Assembly (NCBI RefSeq): GCF_002078875.1
Contig: NC_034415.1
Coordinates: 25,259,413-25,323,412, forward strand
Source: Numida meleagris
Lineage: Eukaryota > Chordata > Aves > Galliformes > Numididae
DNA length: 64,000 nucleotides
Direction: 5' to 3'
Part shown: positions 18,001 to 28,358 of the stretch, one piece after another
How positions within the stretch are numbered: position 1 is the stretch's first letter
How the letters are laid out: each line of letters starts with the position of its first letter
Notes under the pieces: model-generated
Database searches by the model: none
Told to the model about the DNA's origin: nothing
What the model saw: only the letters and a program-made list of their open reading frames with translations
Program-made: the position numbers and the translations under genes

Positions 18001-20313
18001 TTTATGAGCAGCGTCCTTAATGCAAAATAACGAGTAGGGGAAAGTAAAGGCTGGGCAAAGGCTTCCCAAAATTAAATGGTTCTGCTGGACTGGCTATTGG
18101 GCGTGATTTCAAAGACAGATTGAAAAGGCAAAATGAAATCAGGGACATGGAATGGGCACCTCTTTACACAGTGGCAACTGCAAGGCTCCTGAGAGGCCTT
18201 GATGTTCAGCAGGGCTCGTGCTGCAAAGCACTTGTTTGTGCGTCACCTTCCTCTGCTTTAAGCCTCATGGAGGAAAAAAAAAAAGCAGCAATTTTTTATC
18301 AGCAAAGCACAACTGCCTCAAAACAACACAGAAACAGTCCACGAGGGATTTGACTGAGTCTCCCTTGAAGTGCTGACAGTGCGCTTGGCTCCTAAAAGAA
18401 AACACAGTTCCCAGCACCTTAGACTCTAATCTATATTGTATAGACTGACTTACTTTTATTAGAACTTCAAAGTAACCTTCTGCATTCCCTGGGCTAATCG
18501 GAGTATAGGCTCGCTGGACCTCCAAACCATTCACCACTCCTCTGAGAAAAGAAATATAGGAAACCACTGTAACTTGTGTCATTGACAGATATTACCAACA
18601 CTTCTGCTTTTCTCCTGGGAGACCAGGCAATGCTGAGGAGGCAGCAGATCCCCTTCTCAATGGCTCAGCCTGTGCACAGATGCAAAACATTTCCCTGTGA
18701 GAGGTAAAAATCCACGGGGAACATAACTTATAATGCATCTATTGTTTTCCTGGTGGTGGCCCCAGCTGTATCCCACATTCAGCTCTTGCACACATCTGTG
18801 GAAGGAGGTTTGGGAAAGAATGGCAGAGGGGAGAGAAAATGCTCTCTTGTGTGCTACTCCTTTTGTTCTGGGATATACCTTTCTTTTTGTGTTTGGACAG
18901 CATCTGGTAATTAAATCATGAAAGTCAGGGCACAGCCTTAAGTCAAGCTCTTGTCAACATTGGCTGTATTTCCCTGCAAGTCTTCTCTTACCATAGAATA
19001 TATCCACACTGCTCTTCACTACTGACTGAAGTGGCCAAGCCTTTCCCTCTGCTGCACCACAGGAGAGGGCTGAACAGAAAGCAGCCAGCCAGCTGTATGC
19101 ATCAGCTGTTAACGCACGAGGAACGTCAACAGATACAGATCAATGGCATCATAACATGGCTTTTGCTATCTGGCAATGATCACCACAGATGGCGAGGAGA
19201 GACTAACTTTTCCCAGGTGGCCCCTTTCTGGTGAGCAATAAACTACACAGGAGGCTTGTTTTCCTAGAAATCAGTCAGAAAATGCCCGGACATGAGAAGT
19301 AACACCACGGGTGCTGAGTTACTCCGAGATACAGAGCCTAAAATACCGAACTCTGAGGTTAGCACAGCTCATTGTCTTCCTTGCAACGCACTGGAATAAG
19401 CCATCTATTGTAACATTTGACTCCTTCTTTCTGCAATTGATTATTATTATTTTTTAAATCACACCTAGCTCTTTCTGACCCACCGGCACAAGGATAATGC
19501 TGAAGAAAAATAGAGCTTTGGAATGGCTTTTACCATAAAATTAGCAGAGCTAACGAGCTCACGAGGTCTTTCATCCGTATTATTGCAGAGCTATAGAAAT
19601 TACAATGTGCCTGGTGCGAAGGCTTTGTCTATTGACAAAAAGCTATAGATTAGGTTACATCACGCGGGCTGTTTAACTAGCACAGCGAACAATACCTTAA
19701 CACGATATGTTGTCCTAAACCCAATCGCAGTCTGCCATTTCCCGGTAATTCAAATCTGTACTGGTAGGTGTCCTCTGTTAGCTGCTCCACCGAGCTTACG
19801 TTGAATGCAGTAAACGCATCTGGATTTAGCTCTGAATTACTGCTCTGCAAGAACAACAATAAATAATTACTCGCTTAGAGGACGCCTTTTATCATTTCGT
19901 TTTTCTTTGGAAGCAAACCGGGAGTGCCAATTTAGGGCTGGAGACGCTCGGGACTCCGTAAGAACAGTGCAAGGCGATGGCTGGCAGCTCTCTGCCGATT
20001 CATTAGGCCGTTCTGCAGCCCGTGCTTCGAGAGCTTGGCTTTTCCAGCCGCGTTTTTAAGTTACGTGCTTTACACCTTAGAGCACAGCCCCCACGTGGCC
20101 GAGCGCAGCCTCCGGGAGCCACGGAAGCGAGCTGACCTCCTGCTCCTCCTGCACGAGGAGCCTTTTGTCTTGCGCTGCTTTGGCCCCCTCCCACCGCGCC
20201 AGCTCCTTCTCGTACACATCGTAGACGCAGGGCTTGCAGCCGCCGCCGCAGCACTGCGATGGAGAGGGTTCCCGGGGCTTCAGGGCCTGCCACTCCTCCT
20301 CGCGCCCGCTCAT
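11854..20313 (-). CDS. CYB5RL: NADH-cytochrome b5 reductase-like protein (complete coding span, 6 exons)
   Basis: Exons on the minus strand are 20313-20137, 19844-19696, 18541-18454, 15335-15231, 13864-13661 and 12057-11854. They join in phase to 309 codons including TAG. Residues 21-35 carry a Cys-rich oxidoreductase-like N-terminal module (CCGGGCKPC, then VYDVY). A ferredoxin-reductase-type core follows. The FAD-binding RAYTPIS is at 119-125, GLMS at 143-146, GPFG at 162-165, the NAD(P)-binding GTGLAP at 183-188 and the CG nucleotide motif at 282-283. These features predict an FAD enzyme moving electrons from NADH; the acceptor of CYB5RL is not established. The C-terminus F-V-F resembles the aromatic end typical of b5 reductases. 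The ATG at 20313 is chosen because the oxidoreductase-like module starts just after it; the frame stays open upstream. It shares a divergent promoter with MRPL37. Confidence 0.93.
13661..13864 (-). CDS. CYB5RL: CYB5RL coding exon 5 (NAD-binding GTGLAP)
   Basis: Acceptor TTGTTAG ends at 13865 and donor GTAAAT starts at 13660; phase 0-0, 68 codons. It opens the NAD(P)H domain with GELLMLASGTGLAP and ends IFYVLSQ. Confidence 0.93.
15231..15335 (-). CDS. CYB5RL: CYB5RL coding exon 4
   Basis: Acceptor TTATTAG ends at 15336 and donor GTTAGT starts at 15230; phase 0-0, 35 codons. It contains the GLMSQYI flavin-contact motif and the WRGPFG turn. Confidence 0.92.
16049..16180 (-). repeat. CR1 LINE 3' fragment (antisense), CYB5RL intron 3
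   Basis: It begins with the reversed tail 'aatcatagaatggtttgggt', then 'agatcaggctgcccagagcc' and 'aactggccttgaagggctc'. This text differs from the subfamily at 2480 and 21495. Confidence 0.88.
17247..17262. repeat. AAT trinucleotide repeat
   Basis: A short run of about five TAA/AAT units in CYB5RL intron 3. Confidence 0.7.
18454..18541 (-). CDS. CYB5RL: CYB5RL coding exon 3 (FAD motif RAYTPIS)
   Basis: Acceptor TTTCTCAG ends at 18542 and donor GTAAGT starts at 18453. It encodes 109-138, including the RxYTxx(S) motif that contacts flavin and ending FEVLIK. Confidence 0.94.
19696..19844 (-). CDS. CYB5RL: CYB5RL coding exon 2
   Basis: Acceptor CTTGCAG ends at 19845 and donor GTATTG starts at 19695. 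It encodes residues 60-108 and two bases of Arg109, covering the first strands of the FAD-binding barrel and ending GQHIVL. Confidence 0.92.
20137..20313 (-). CDS. CYB5RL: CYB5RL coding exon 1 (oxidoreductase-like module)
   Basis: Encodes residues 1-59, starting MSGREEEW and containing the CCxxxCxPC cluster. The donor GAG|GTCAGC at 20136 is weak but gives phase 0, and the next exon opens in phase 0. Confidence 0.88.
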
Positions 20314-20379
20314 TGCCTGCAGAACACGACCCCGTGTCACAACCACCCAGCCCGGACGAAACCTCCGCGCCCCAAGCAG

Positions 20380-20413
<34 letters not shown>

Positions 20414-20569
20414 ACCCCCCCCCGTCCCAGCACGGCATCGCACGCCGCCCGCTGCTCCAACGCGGAATTTACCGACCCTCCCTCCCCGCGGAGCTCTCCC
20501 ATTGGCCACCGCCGCCGTCGCTCACGCCGCGATCCCGCCCCCTCCGTCCTCCCGCCGGCTCGCGGCAAG
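20314..20569. promoter_or_regulatory. Divergent promoter between CYB5RL and MRPL37
   Basis: Only 256 bp separate the two start codons. ATTGG at 20501-20505 is an inverted CCAAT box (NF-Y type). The CAAGATGGCGGCC around 20566-20577 is a YY1-type element overlapping the MRPL37 start. No TATA box is visible. Part of the interval must be 5' UTR of each gene; the transcription starts cannot be placed from sequence alone. Confidence 0.75.
20380..20423. repeat. Poly-C tract, C34-A-C9
   Basis: An uninterrupted run of 34 C (20380-20413), one A, then nine C. On the minus strand it is poly-G located 67 nt upstream of the CYB5RL ATG. It lies inside the divergent promoter or the CYB5RL 5' UTR. Run length in the assembly may be unreliable. 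Confidence 0.9.
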
Positions 20570-20951
20570 ATGGCGGCCGTGGGCGCCGTGGCGCTGAGGC
20601 CTGCGGCGCTGAGGCGGGTGGGGGTCCACGGCCGCGGCATCATCATCCGCCCCGGGCCGCCCCGTCCCCGCGGGCCGCTGCCCCGCACACCCTGGACCAC
20701 CCGCGGGCCGCCGCCGGACCAACTGGCCCGGGTGGTGGAGCGGCGGCCGGTGCGCGAGCAGGTGGAGCTGGACACGATCACGTACGCGGGCCGGCAGCAC
20801 TTCGTGCCCGGCCTGGCCCCGCCGCGCTTCCCGCCCTGGGACCGCGGCTGGAGGGACCCCTGGCACACCCCCGGGCCGCGCTACGAGGACATGCCGCTGC
20901 GCAAGGAGCGCGGCTGCTTCATCTGCCACCAGCGGGTCCGCATGCTGGAAG
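20570..20951 (+). CDS. MRPL37: MRPL37 coding exon 1
   Basis: Encodes residues 1-127 plus one base: the targeting region and the conserved [13 protein letters not shown] stretch. Donor GAAG|GTACCC. Very GC-rich, within the CpG island. Confidence 0.93.
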
Positions 20952-23900
20952 GTACCCGCGCCGCAGCACCCCCAGGGCCGGGACCGCGCTTCTCCCCGCG
21001 CTCTGCGGAGCCCGGAGCAGCCTCTGCCGGGGTGGCCTCAGTGCGAGGGCAGCGCGCCTGGAGCGCGGACACAAAAATGGACCCGGGGATGGAACAGCTC
21101 CGCTGTGACGGGCTGAGAGCTGGGGCTGTGCTGCCCGGAGATGAGAGGGCTCCGGGGAGACCCGAGTGCGGCCTGTCAGTGCCTCGGGAGGGGCTGTGCG
21201 AAGGAAGGGGACAGACCCTCGAGCGGGATCTGCTGTGATGGGACAAGGGGAAATGGTTTCAAACGAAAACAAGGGAGATGCGCCATCCCTGGAGACATCC
21301 GAGGTCAGGCTGGATGGGTTCTGAGCACCTGATGGAACTGTAGGTGTCCCTGTTCAGTGCAGAGGAGCTGGACTAGGTGGCCTGTAAAGGGTCTTTCCAA
21401 CTCAAGCAATTCCATGATTCCACGAACGCCTCCATCAGCCCACTGCACTGCACACCCGTTGCCAGTCTGCCTGGTGGCCTCATACATAGACTTACAGAAT
21501 CATAAGGTTGGAAAAGCCCTTAAGAAAACCAAGTCCAACCCCAGCCCATCCCCGCTGTGCCCGCTGACTGTGTCCCTCAGTGCAACAGCTACCCTTTTCT
21601 TGAACACCTCCAGGGATGGTGACTGCACCGCTTTCCTGGGCAGCCTGTGCCAGTACCTCACCACTCCTGATAAGAATTTTTTCCTAATATCCAACCTGAG
21701 TAAAATTCACACCCATGTGTGTTTTTACTTTTGTTTTGAGGGGTTCGGCAGGCGCAGTGGCTCACCAAGACGAAGCTGGTGGAAGGATTGCCTGCGGCGG
21801 TGCTCAGCATTGCCGAGAACCCGGCACACCAGCTCCAGGATCAGGAGGAGGCCGTGCACCGTGCGATTGCACATGCACGGCTCTGGGAGACCAGAGAAGT
21901 TGCTCCCAGGAGAGAAAAATACTGGTAAGTGCTCACTCAAGCTTTGGCGTAAGCTGTTCATCAAACACTCTGAGGACCAGAGGCTGTAACACTGCAAGGA
22001 GAACTCGTACATGGAGCTGCTAGAGGGAGAGCCATGGTGCAAAACTGTCAGAGCCTTTGTCACCTTGTAAACAAAGCAAAGCAACACAGTTCTGAAGGTT
22101 GGCCGTAGGAGCAGTGTTACAAGCACTCTATACTGAAGCTTCTTTTAGGCCAAGGACTGTGTTCTGCTTAAGATCAAGTTTTAGCTGATGCAGGATGTCA
22201 ATTTTTAAAATAAGTAACGCTAAGCATTACCTCTGCCAACTTGGAACAGGACTGGTTTGCTGGGTATTAATCTGAAGTCTGAGTTAACCATTTGGAAGTG
22301 TCACTCTTTTATATATTTTACAGACAGTAGTGTTTTATAGCATTCATATCCCAGAAACATCTGCCTGCCGTTACCACAACATATTTACTTCATGTAACCA
22401 TTCTTTTCTCCCTAACTCTAAAGCCCTGTACTGTTTGAAGACTTGATACATCTGTGCCGGTCAATGTCAATGAAGTATCCTTCCCTGGCTAGAAGAATGC
22501 TGGCTAGGAACTACCGGATTGCAGCTACATGGGAAAGAGGTTGGTTGCTGCTGTGCTTGAAAGCAGTTGGCTCTTTTCCTTATCGTGAGAGGGGTAATGA
22601 AGGCACTCGAAAGCTAAAGACTTAGAAAGAGCAGAACAAGGTGTAGAACCAATTCTTTCCATTTGAAATGGCGCTGTGAGGATAGGCAGCCTTGGCTGTT
22701 GGCAGGGTCCTTGCCCTGAGGAGGTTATTGAGGTGTCAGGCAATACTGCCAAGGTGGGAGAGGAGAACCAAGTGTCTTAGAACTGGTTGCTTATTTTTGG
22801 CATGCACATCTGTACGGTTGTCTTTCTAAATATGCCTAGTTAACAAGCTAACACCAGTAATTAACATTACTGCCTTAGAAAAAGAACCTATGGCTGCACT
22901 GTTATTTCAGATCAGTTTGGAGGTGAGGGGGAGAATGAGCCTTGCACAACAAAGAGCTGCAAGAGTGCTGTTGCCCAGAAGCAAACGTATGCCTTTGCCT
23001 GGTGTTATTTTAGTGATGTTTGAATACAGCCTGATTTCCCTCCTCAGAAACCACTCTCCTTCAGATCCGTGGCCTGAATGGAATACTTATGAACTCTGTG
23101 ACTCCAGTACCACCAGTAGCCTCCAAGGAAGAGATACTGGCCACAAAAGACCATGTTCTGGAGACCTTCTATCCCATCTCTCCTACTATTGACCTTCAGG
23201 AAGTGAATGTGTACCAAGAGCTCAATGACACAGGTAAGTCTAGGAGGTGGGAATTTCCTAGCAGTCCTTGCCTTTCTGCCGCACAGCTCTGGGGAGGGGG
23301 AGGATGGGAATGGGGCAATGGGTGTGCAGTGCAGGCACTCCACACCAGTGGCAATACTGTGGAGAAAAAAACAGGCAAATTACTTTAACAGATCCTGAAG
23401 ATACGGGAGAAAACATTGGCTCTGTAGTCTCTTACTGAGCAATTTCTGATGTGGTTATCTGCCGTTTAGGTTTCAAAGATGGTTATCCATACTCTCATCC
23501 TCACACTCTGTATTTCCTGGAATCAGCCAACAATCGTCCTAACAGGTTCAGACCAGAACAGCTCCGTGCTAAAATGCTGATGTTTGCTTTTGGCAACGCA
23601 CTGGCAAAGGCGAAGGTGCTCTATGGGGTATGTATTGGAGACTGCTGCTGTCTTGCTGGGCCTTTGTTCTTTCCGTAGCACCACAGCCAGCGGGAAGGGT
23701 TGTGGAATTCCCTTGCTGTAGCATGTTAGAGTAGTTTCCAAAACTGCACTGAGGATACTGTATCGTAGCTTCCCACTCCAGAGGTCTAAGTCTAACCTTC
23801 AGGTATGGCTACTGATACCTGCTGATCCGGAACACCACCTCAGCAATGAGCGTGTTCATGATGTGACATGCACCGGGGTGGTAATAGGTAGGAGCCAGGG

Positions 23901-25059
23901 AGAAGCTTTAACTGTAAAACTCTAACCCTTCCCACATTTCAGTATGCAAATTGATACTTCATTGCTGGCTGAAGGAGGAATTTTAATTAAAATACCAAAT
24001 CTACATTCAAAACTTGTTTGACTAGAGTAATTTTCTGGGCAAGGTAACAATACATTTATTAAAATCTTGGCTTTAAACCAAGTAGAATATGCAGAATCAG
24101 CAACTACTCATACAATTTCTGTGGTAGCTGGCTTTTTAAACGTTCTCCTTCCCTTCTTTCCTAGAACGATCCCCAGGTTTTGGAGCAGCCAATAGTGGTG
24201 CAAAGTGTTGGCACAGATGGCCAGCTCTTCCAGTTCATGGTGTTCCAGTTAAATACAACAGACCTCGTGTCGAGTGATGGCATAAAGAATCTAGTCTGGA
24301 TCGACTCTGATCAGAATCTGTATGAAAGTGCCCAGTGTGTCCCAGAAGTCAAGAAGAGAGTTGTTACAGTAAGTGAACGGGAGCGAGGCACGTCTGGGCT
24401 GGGGACGTCCTTGATGTACAACACTTTGACCTCTGCCAGAGGTTTGGGAGCTGGCACGGAGCCGTGGTGCGGGTTTTAAACCAGCTGATGGGACTGATGC
24501 AGGCACTGGCCCCGTTCTTATGGGAGAGCCTTAAGCAGGTGCTACTGCCAGGGAGTATTTGTACTGCTGATGTACCGCATAGCATACAAGCCATGTGCCA
24601 AGCTTCATATGAACTCCTACATAAAGATATCCCCATCTGTAATCTACCATCTCATAGTATGCTTGTTTTAAATCAACTTGTGCTCTGACGAAGGAAGAGC
24701 TTACACGCAACTGGCAGCTTCTCTGCAGAGTAAATAGAGCACAGTGCTGTCAGCCCCGCTTACACTGGGAGGGCGTCTCGGGTGGGTGGACAAAGCGTTC
24801 ATGCCGCCTGAGATTTATAGCAGTGGGAGTTACCTACACACAAACCTGCCTGGGGAGGGGAGGGAGAGCGAGGTTTGGAAGGTACCACCTTTGAAGCCTT
24901 ATTCAAGCGTATTTTAAAGCCGTTGTTTGTCTACACGAATCACTTCACTGCAAACTGAGCATCCGTGTCTTTTCTCTGCAGAAGCCCACTGGAATATATG
25001 GCATACAGCCAGAAACATTCAAGAAGTTTCTGGCACTGTATCTGCATGGAACTGTGTGA
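20570..25059 (+). CDS. MRPL37: Mitochondrial ribosomal protein L37 (mL37), complete coding span, 7 exons
   Basis: Exons are 20570-20951, 21741-21924, 22424-22539, 23048-23233, 23470-23627, 24165-24368 and 24982-25059. They join in phase to 436 codons including TGA. The product belongs to the PDCD9/mL37-mL65 family and is a structural protein of the mitochondrial large ribosomal subunit. The first ~40 residues are Arg/Ala/Pro-rich without acidic residues, as in a matrix-targeting peptide. Family landmarks include [15 protein letters not shown] in exon 4, the RPEQLRAKM segment in exon 5, [10 protein letters not shown] and FQLNTTDL in exon 6, and the C-terminal [11 protein letters not shown]. 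At 435 residues it is slightly longer than the 423 I recall for human, mostly in the N-terminal region. The start matches the family start and overlaps a YY1-type element. The frame is open upstream to another ATG at 20234, which is unlikely to be used. Confidence 0.96.
21305..21427 (+). repeat. CR1 LINE 3' end (sense), MRPL37 intron 1
   Basis: 'gaggagctggactaggtggc' then 'gtctttccaactcaagcaat' and a degraded octamer tail 'tccatgattccac'. Only about 70 bp separate it from an inverted CR1 copy at 21495. Confidence 0.88.
21495..21705 (-). repeat. CR1 LINE 3' end (antisense), MRPL37 intron 1
   Basis: Starts with 'cagaatcataaggttggaaa', continues through 'cttgaacacctccagggatg' and ends 'cctaatatccaacctgag'. 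Closely similar to the copies at 2480 and 63376. It ends about 35 bp before exon 2. Confidence 0.92.
21741..21924 (+). CDS. MRPL37: MRPL37 coding exon 2
   Basis: Acceptor TTTTGAG|GGG is chosen over the AG 11 nt downstream because only it keeps frame and gives [13 protein letters not shown]. Donor ACTG|GTAAGT. Confidence 0.92.
22424..22539 (+). CDS. MRPL37: MRPL37 coding exon 3
   Basis: Acceptor CTCTAAAG, donor AGAG|GTTGGT (weak). Encodes about residues 189-227, including [18 protein letters not shown]. Confidence 0.91.
23048..23233 (+). CDS. MRPL37: MRPL37 coding exon 4
   Basis: Acceptor CCTCAG, donor ACAG|GTAAGT. Contains the strongly conserved [11 protein letters not shown] motif. Confidence 0.95.
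23470..23627 (+). CDS. MRPL37: MRPL37 coding exon 5
   Basis: Acceptor CGTTTAG, donor TGGG|GTATGT. Encodes [18 protein letters not shown] through [10 protein letters not shown]; ends in phase 0. Confidence 0.95.
24165..24368 (+). CDS. MRPL37: MRPL37 coding exon 6
   Basis: Acceptor TTCCTAG, donor TACA|GTAAGT; phase 0-0, 68 codons. Contains [16 protein letters not shown] and VFQLNTTDL. Confidence 0.95.
24982..25059 (+). CDS. MRPL37: MRPL37 coding exon 7 (C-terminus)
   Basis: Acceptor TCTCTGCAG; 25 codons ending [10 protein letters not shown] and TGA at 25057-25059, followed by a short 3' UTR. Confidence 0.95.
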   Translation, partial: KPTGIYGIQPETFKKFLALYLHGTV

Positions 25060-25159
25060 AATTCAGCTCAAACGAAAATCCTTCACCAACTGTACCTGCT
25101 GCTTCTCTTTGCCAGAACCATCGCACACTGAAGGAAAGGTGGACTGATTCACTTTCAGA

Positions 25160-25165
25160 AATAAA
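25160..25165 (+). terminator. MRPL37 polyadenylation signal
   Basis: AATAAA about 100 nt after the MRPL37 stop codon, giving a 3' UTR of roughly 120 nt. Confidence 0.8.
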
Positions 25166-25189
25166 TTATATTGCTGCAGAAAGTAAAAT

Positions 25190-28100
25190 TTTTTAAAAAC
25201 CAAACTGTGCCTGAAGAAACTTTAATTTGAGGAGCTCACCTCTGTGAGGTTACAGAGTGATCAAGTGCATCCTCCTGGATGTTTCCACGGTTACCCAGCA
25301 AGAGCATAAACCAGTCGTGGTTCCTTTGCGCGGCTGCTGCGCTCCGTGTGCTCTTGCACAGACGAACCTGTTTTCAGAGTACCTGTGAGTGCAGTGTCCG
25401 TGGAGGTACCTGAGGAGCTTACGGAGGAGTCATGCCTTTCTCCTTCTGCCTGGGTTTTACTTTGCTTTGCCCCTGGGTGCTCTGGGGTGTCGCGCTGCCC
25501 TGCGCTTAGTTCCCACAGTAATCGGGGAGGTTGGTTTGTTGAACCCGCAGAAGTGCGGTTCTATTACCTCTCCCAGTACTGATGAAGAGAAGTATCCATT
25601 TTGGGAAAGCGCTGTGGAGCGTAGTGTGAAACTTTGGTGCTTGGTAACTGGCACTGGCTGCTAAAAACACAAAGAATTTCTTCCTGCCACGCAGAGCTAG
25701 CTGAGCAGGGAGCGTGTTCTTTTAAAACGGGGGGATTAAGTATGTTTTTCTGTGAGATGGAGGTTAAATTAGCTCCAACCAAACGTAAAATGTTTTCCAG
25801 TTCTGCACTGATACCCTTCAGCACATGGGAAGGAGTAGAACAGCCCGCGCTATTTTAAGGAGTGGAAGAGCACGTACATTTCCAAGAAATTCATATCACG
25901 TCAGTCTCTTGTGTCAGAGGCTGGTCTGTGCTTTGTGATCTCGTCTGACCATCTGGATGAACACCTCCGTTGTGTGCTCCAGTCTCAGGCTATCAAACAG
26001 CTCCGCTCTGCAGATTGCAGAAAACAGATTCTCGCTAGTCAAACTTGAGATCAGCAGTGGCACTCAATGAATTGCGATGCATCTTCTGTGAGTTAAATTA
26101 ATAAATCCCTCAATAGTTAGGAGAAAACGCTTGAAAGAGAAATAATCTAGTAAGTGTTGCATTGATCTAAATTATGTTAATTCCGCCTGTTCAAAGGGCT
26201 GCTCAATTGGGCTCATCTGTTTAAATCTGTAATTTGCACCCGGCTATTTAGGAGCGTCTTTTAATAGTTGTGCTTTGCGGAGGCTGTTCCAGGTGGTGGT
26301 TCTGTCTCTCCAGGCTCGCTGGCTCTGTGCTATGTGGCGGGGGCCCTGCAGAGCAGCTGGAGGTGACACCGCTCACCCTTCCTGCTGGGGGTCATCGCCC
26401 GTCGCGGGGAGGCAGCAGCCGGCCCTGCACTCAGCCGCGCTCGCATTCCTGAGCAGAACAGCTTCGCTAAGGAAGCTGCTAAAAGATCGGTTGTGGTAAA
26501 GAGGGGGCATGAAGAGGGAGATAAAACACCTTGCACGCTCCTGGTAGGCAAGGCAGCCTGTGGAGATAGTCTACATGGGAAAGGGCTGAAGTCCCGTCAG
26601 CTGCTTTTACCCCTCCACAAAGAAATTGCTGCTAGTAAAGGCAGCAGGAGAGAAGAAACAGCGAGGCTGGAGTCCTGCCTGCACCGGGAGTTAGAGACAA
26701 AGCATGGGAAGGGATGGAGGAGGGCAGAACAAAGGCAATTTTGAAAAAGGGTGGCAGCAATGAAGCATGGGACACTCAGCGGGGAAATGAGGGTGCTTTG
26801 GGTACCAACTTCGGTCACTCGGAAGCCACATGAGCTGAGGGGGCTGCTGCCAGCCCCGGTTTGTGCTCATGTTGCTGGGGGCATGGTGGCCCCATGTCCT
26901 GGGTGAGCTCTGAGGTCCCACAGGGAGGTCGGGGTGGGCAGAGCAGGGCTCCTGGGGCGGCTGAGCCCCACTGCAGGCGGCCTGTGGGTCCTGCCAGGCG
27001 CACTGCGTGCAATCCAGTGAACCCAAGAGTTCCTCCGGTGTCACCCGCTGGAATCAACCTGGAGCTGGGAATGGGGCACAGAGGCACATCTGGGCGGGCA
27101 TCAATAAGTCATAAAGGCTCGTCAGCAGCTAAACGGCATTACCTCAGCACGGCCCGAGAACCAGACATTAACATTTCATGAACGGCAGTCAGGAAGCAGA
27201 ACGTGGGAGAACATGCTGGCTGTGCCGCCAGGGAGAGCTGCAAGAAGAGCTCTTGCTCCCTCCATTAGGAGCAGCCGCCAACACCGCGACCCTGCCGAGC
27301 TGTTCCTGGGATCCTCCAGTCCCTGGGAGCTGTACAGGCTGCTCCCACTCACTGCAGCGGGCACACGGGGTGCAGAGCAAGCGCATCGCGTGCCGAGTCC
27401 CTTGCTGCAGCACAAGATGAGGACTGTTTCTCCAGCACCACCTTCCCCTGGCTCGTGCCCGGTACGGGCCCAACATCCAGGCGCTGTTAGCGGTGCCAGC
27501 GAGTACACGCCGTACCCTGCCGAAGCCCCTGCTCACTCACCTCCTCCTTTAATTTAATGAGCATTGACGTGGGAGACAATTATCCCTGGGGCCGGGCTCG
27601 GGAGGCTGCTGAGGAAGGAGCTTGGCAGCTCTCAGTGCCGTGCTGAAAATGATCCAAGAGCCGGTGAGCACCAGAGGTTCCCTACACCTTGAGGGACAGA
27701 GTGCAGAAATCTGCCTTTTTAGCCCCAGAAAGCCCTTCTGTGCGCCCCCAGGGCCCCGCCTGGCTCAGCCATCAGGGACCATCGGGTGCCCATCATGCAC
27801 CCTTAGTGCCTGCACCACGGGGCCCTACCTGCTGAGCCCAGGCTGCGGGCCCCCAGCTCAGAAGGATGGGAGAGGCCCAGAGGAGAGTCACGAAGACGCT
27901 CAGAGGGCTGGAGCACCTCTCCGACAACAAAAGGCTGCAGGAGCCGGGCCTGCTCAGCCTGGAGAAGAGAAGGCTGCGGGGAGGCCTCGTTGCGGCCTTC
28001 CATTGCAGCACCTGCCCTGGTGGCTGCAGCCAACCCACAGCAGGGGTCGGAGCGAGGCGGGCTTTGAGGTCCCTCCCAGCGCAACCATTCTACGGCTTTC

Positions 28101-28340
28101 CCAGGCTAACAGCTGAATGTACTCCGAAACGCTTCCCAAATCCAGGAGAGCACCATGAAAGAAGCCTGCCCCAGGCACCGGGGTGGCACTGCCAGCACGT
28201 CACCCTCACCACTGCCCCAAAGATGGTCCCTGGCAGCCCACCCCACAGCGCCTCAGCACTGCACCGGGTCCGAGCCCGTGCGCATGGAGCACACAACCAC
28301 ACGCAGCCCGCGCTGGGAACAAACAGCTGTGCACTGGATT
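25190..28340. other. Convergent intergenic region, MRPL37 to SSBP3
   Basis: The 3' ends of MRPL37 (plus) and SSBP3 (minus) face each other. An AT-rich block at about 26090-26280 looks like a conserved non-coding element. 26300-27540 is GC-rich with no exon-like frame I recognise. A CR1 copy occupies 27858-28100. Confidence 0.6.
27858..28100 (+). repeat. CR1 LINE 3' fragment (sense)
   Basis: Contains the CR1 internal text 'ctgcaggagccgggcctgct' and 'agcctggagaagagaaggct', then a degraded 'tgaggtccctcccagcgcaa' end. Diverged and lacking a clear octamer tail. Confidence 0.85.
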
Positions 28341-28358
28341 CAAATGTTTATGTTGATA

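Larger units (their letters stand above)
20090..21130. promoter_or_regulatory. CpG-rich island over the CYB5RL/MRPL37 start region
   Basis: GC content and CpG density rise sharply here compared with the flanking introns. The block covers coding exon 1 of both divergent genes and the start of MRPL37 intron 1, which is the pattern of a vertebrate housekeeping CpG-island promoter. Confidence 0.8.

Noticed and set aside
20003..21246. Several long open frames (up to about 357 codons) on both strands over the CpG island
   Set aside because: GC-rich sequence is poor in stop codons. Most of these frames are shadows of CYB5RL exon 1 and MRPL37 exon 1, and some run through the poly-C tract as poly-Pro or poly-Gly.
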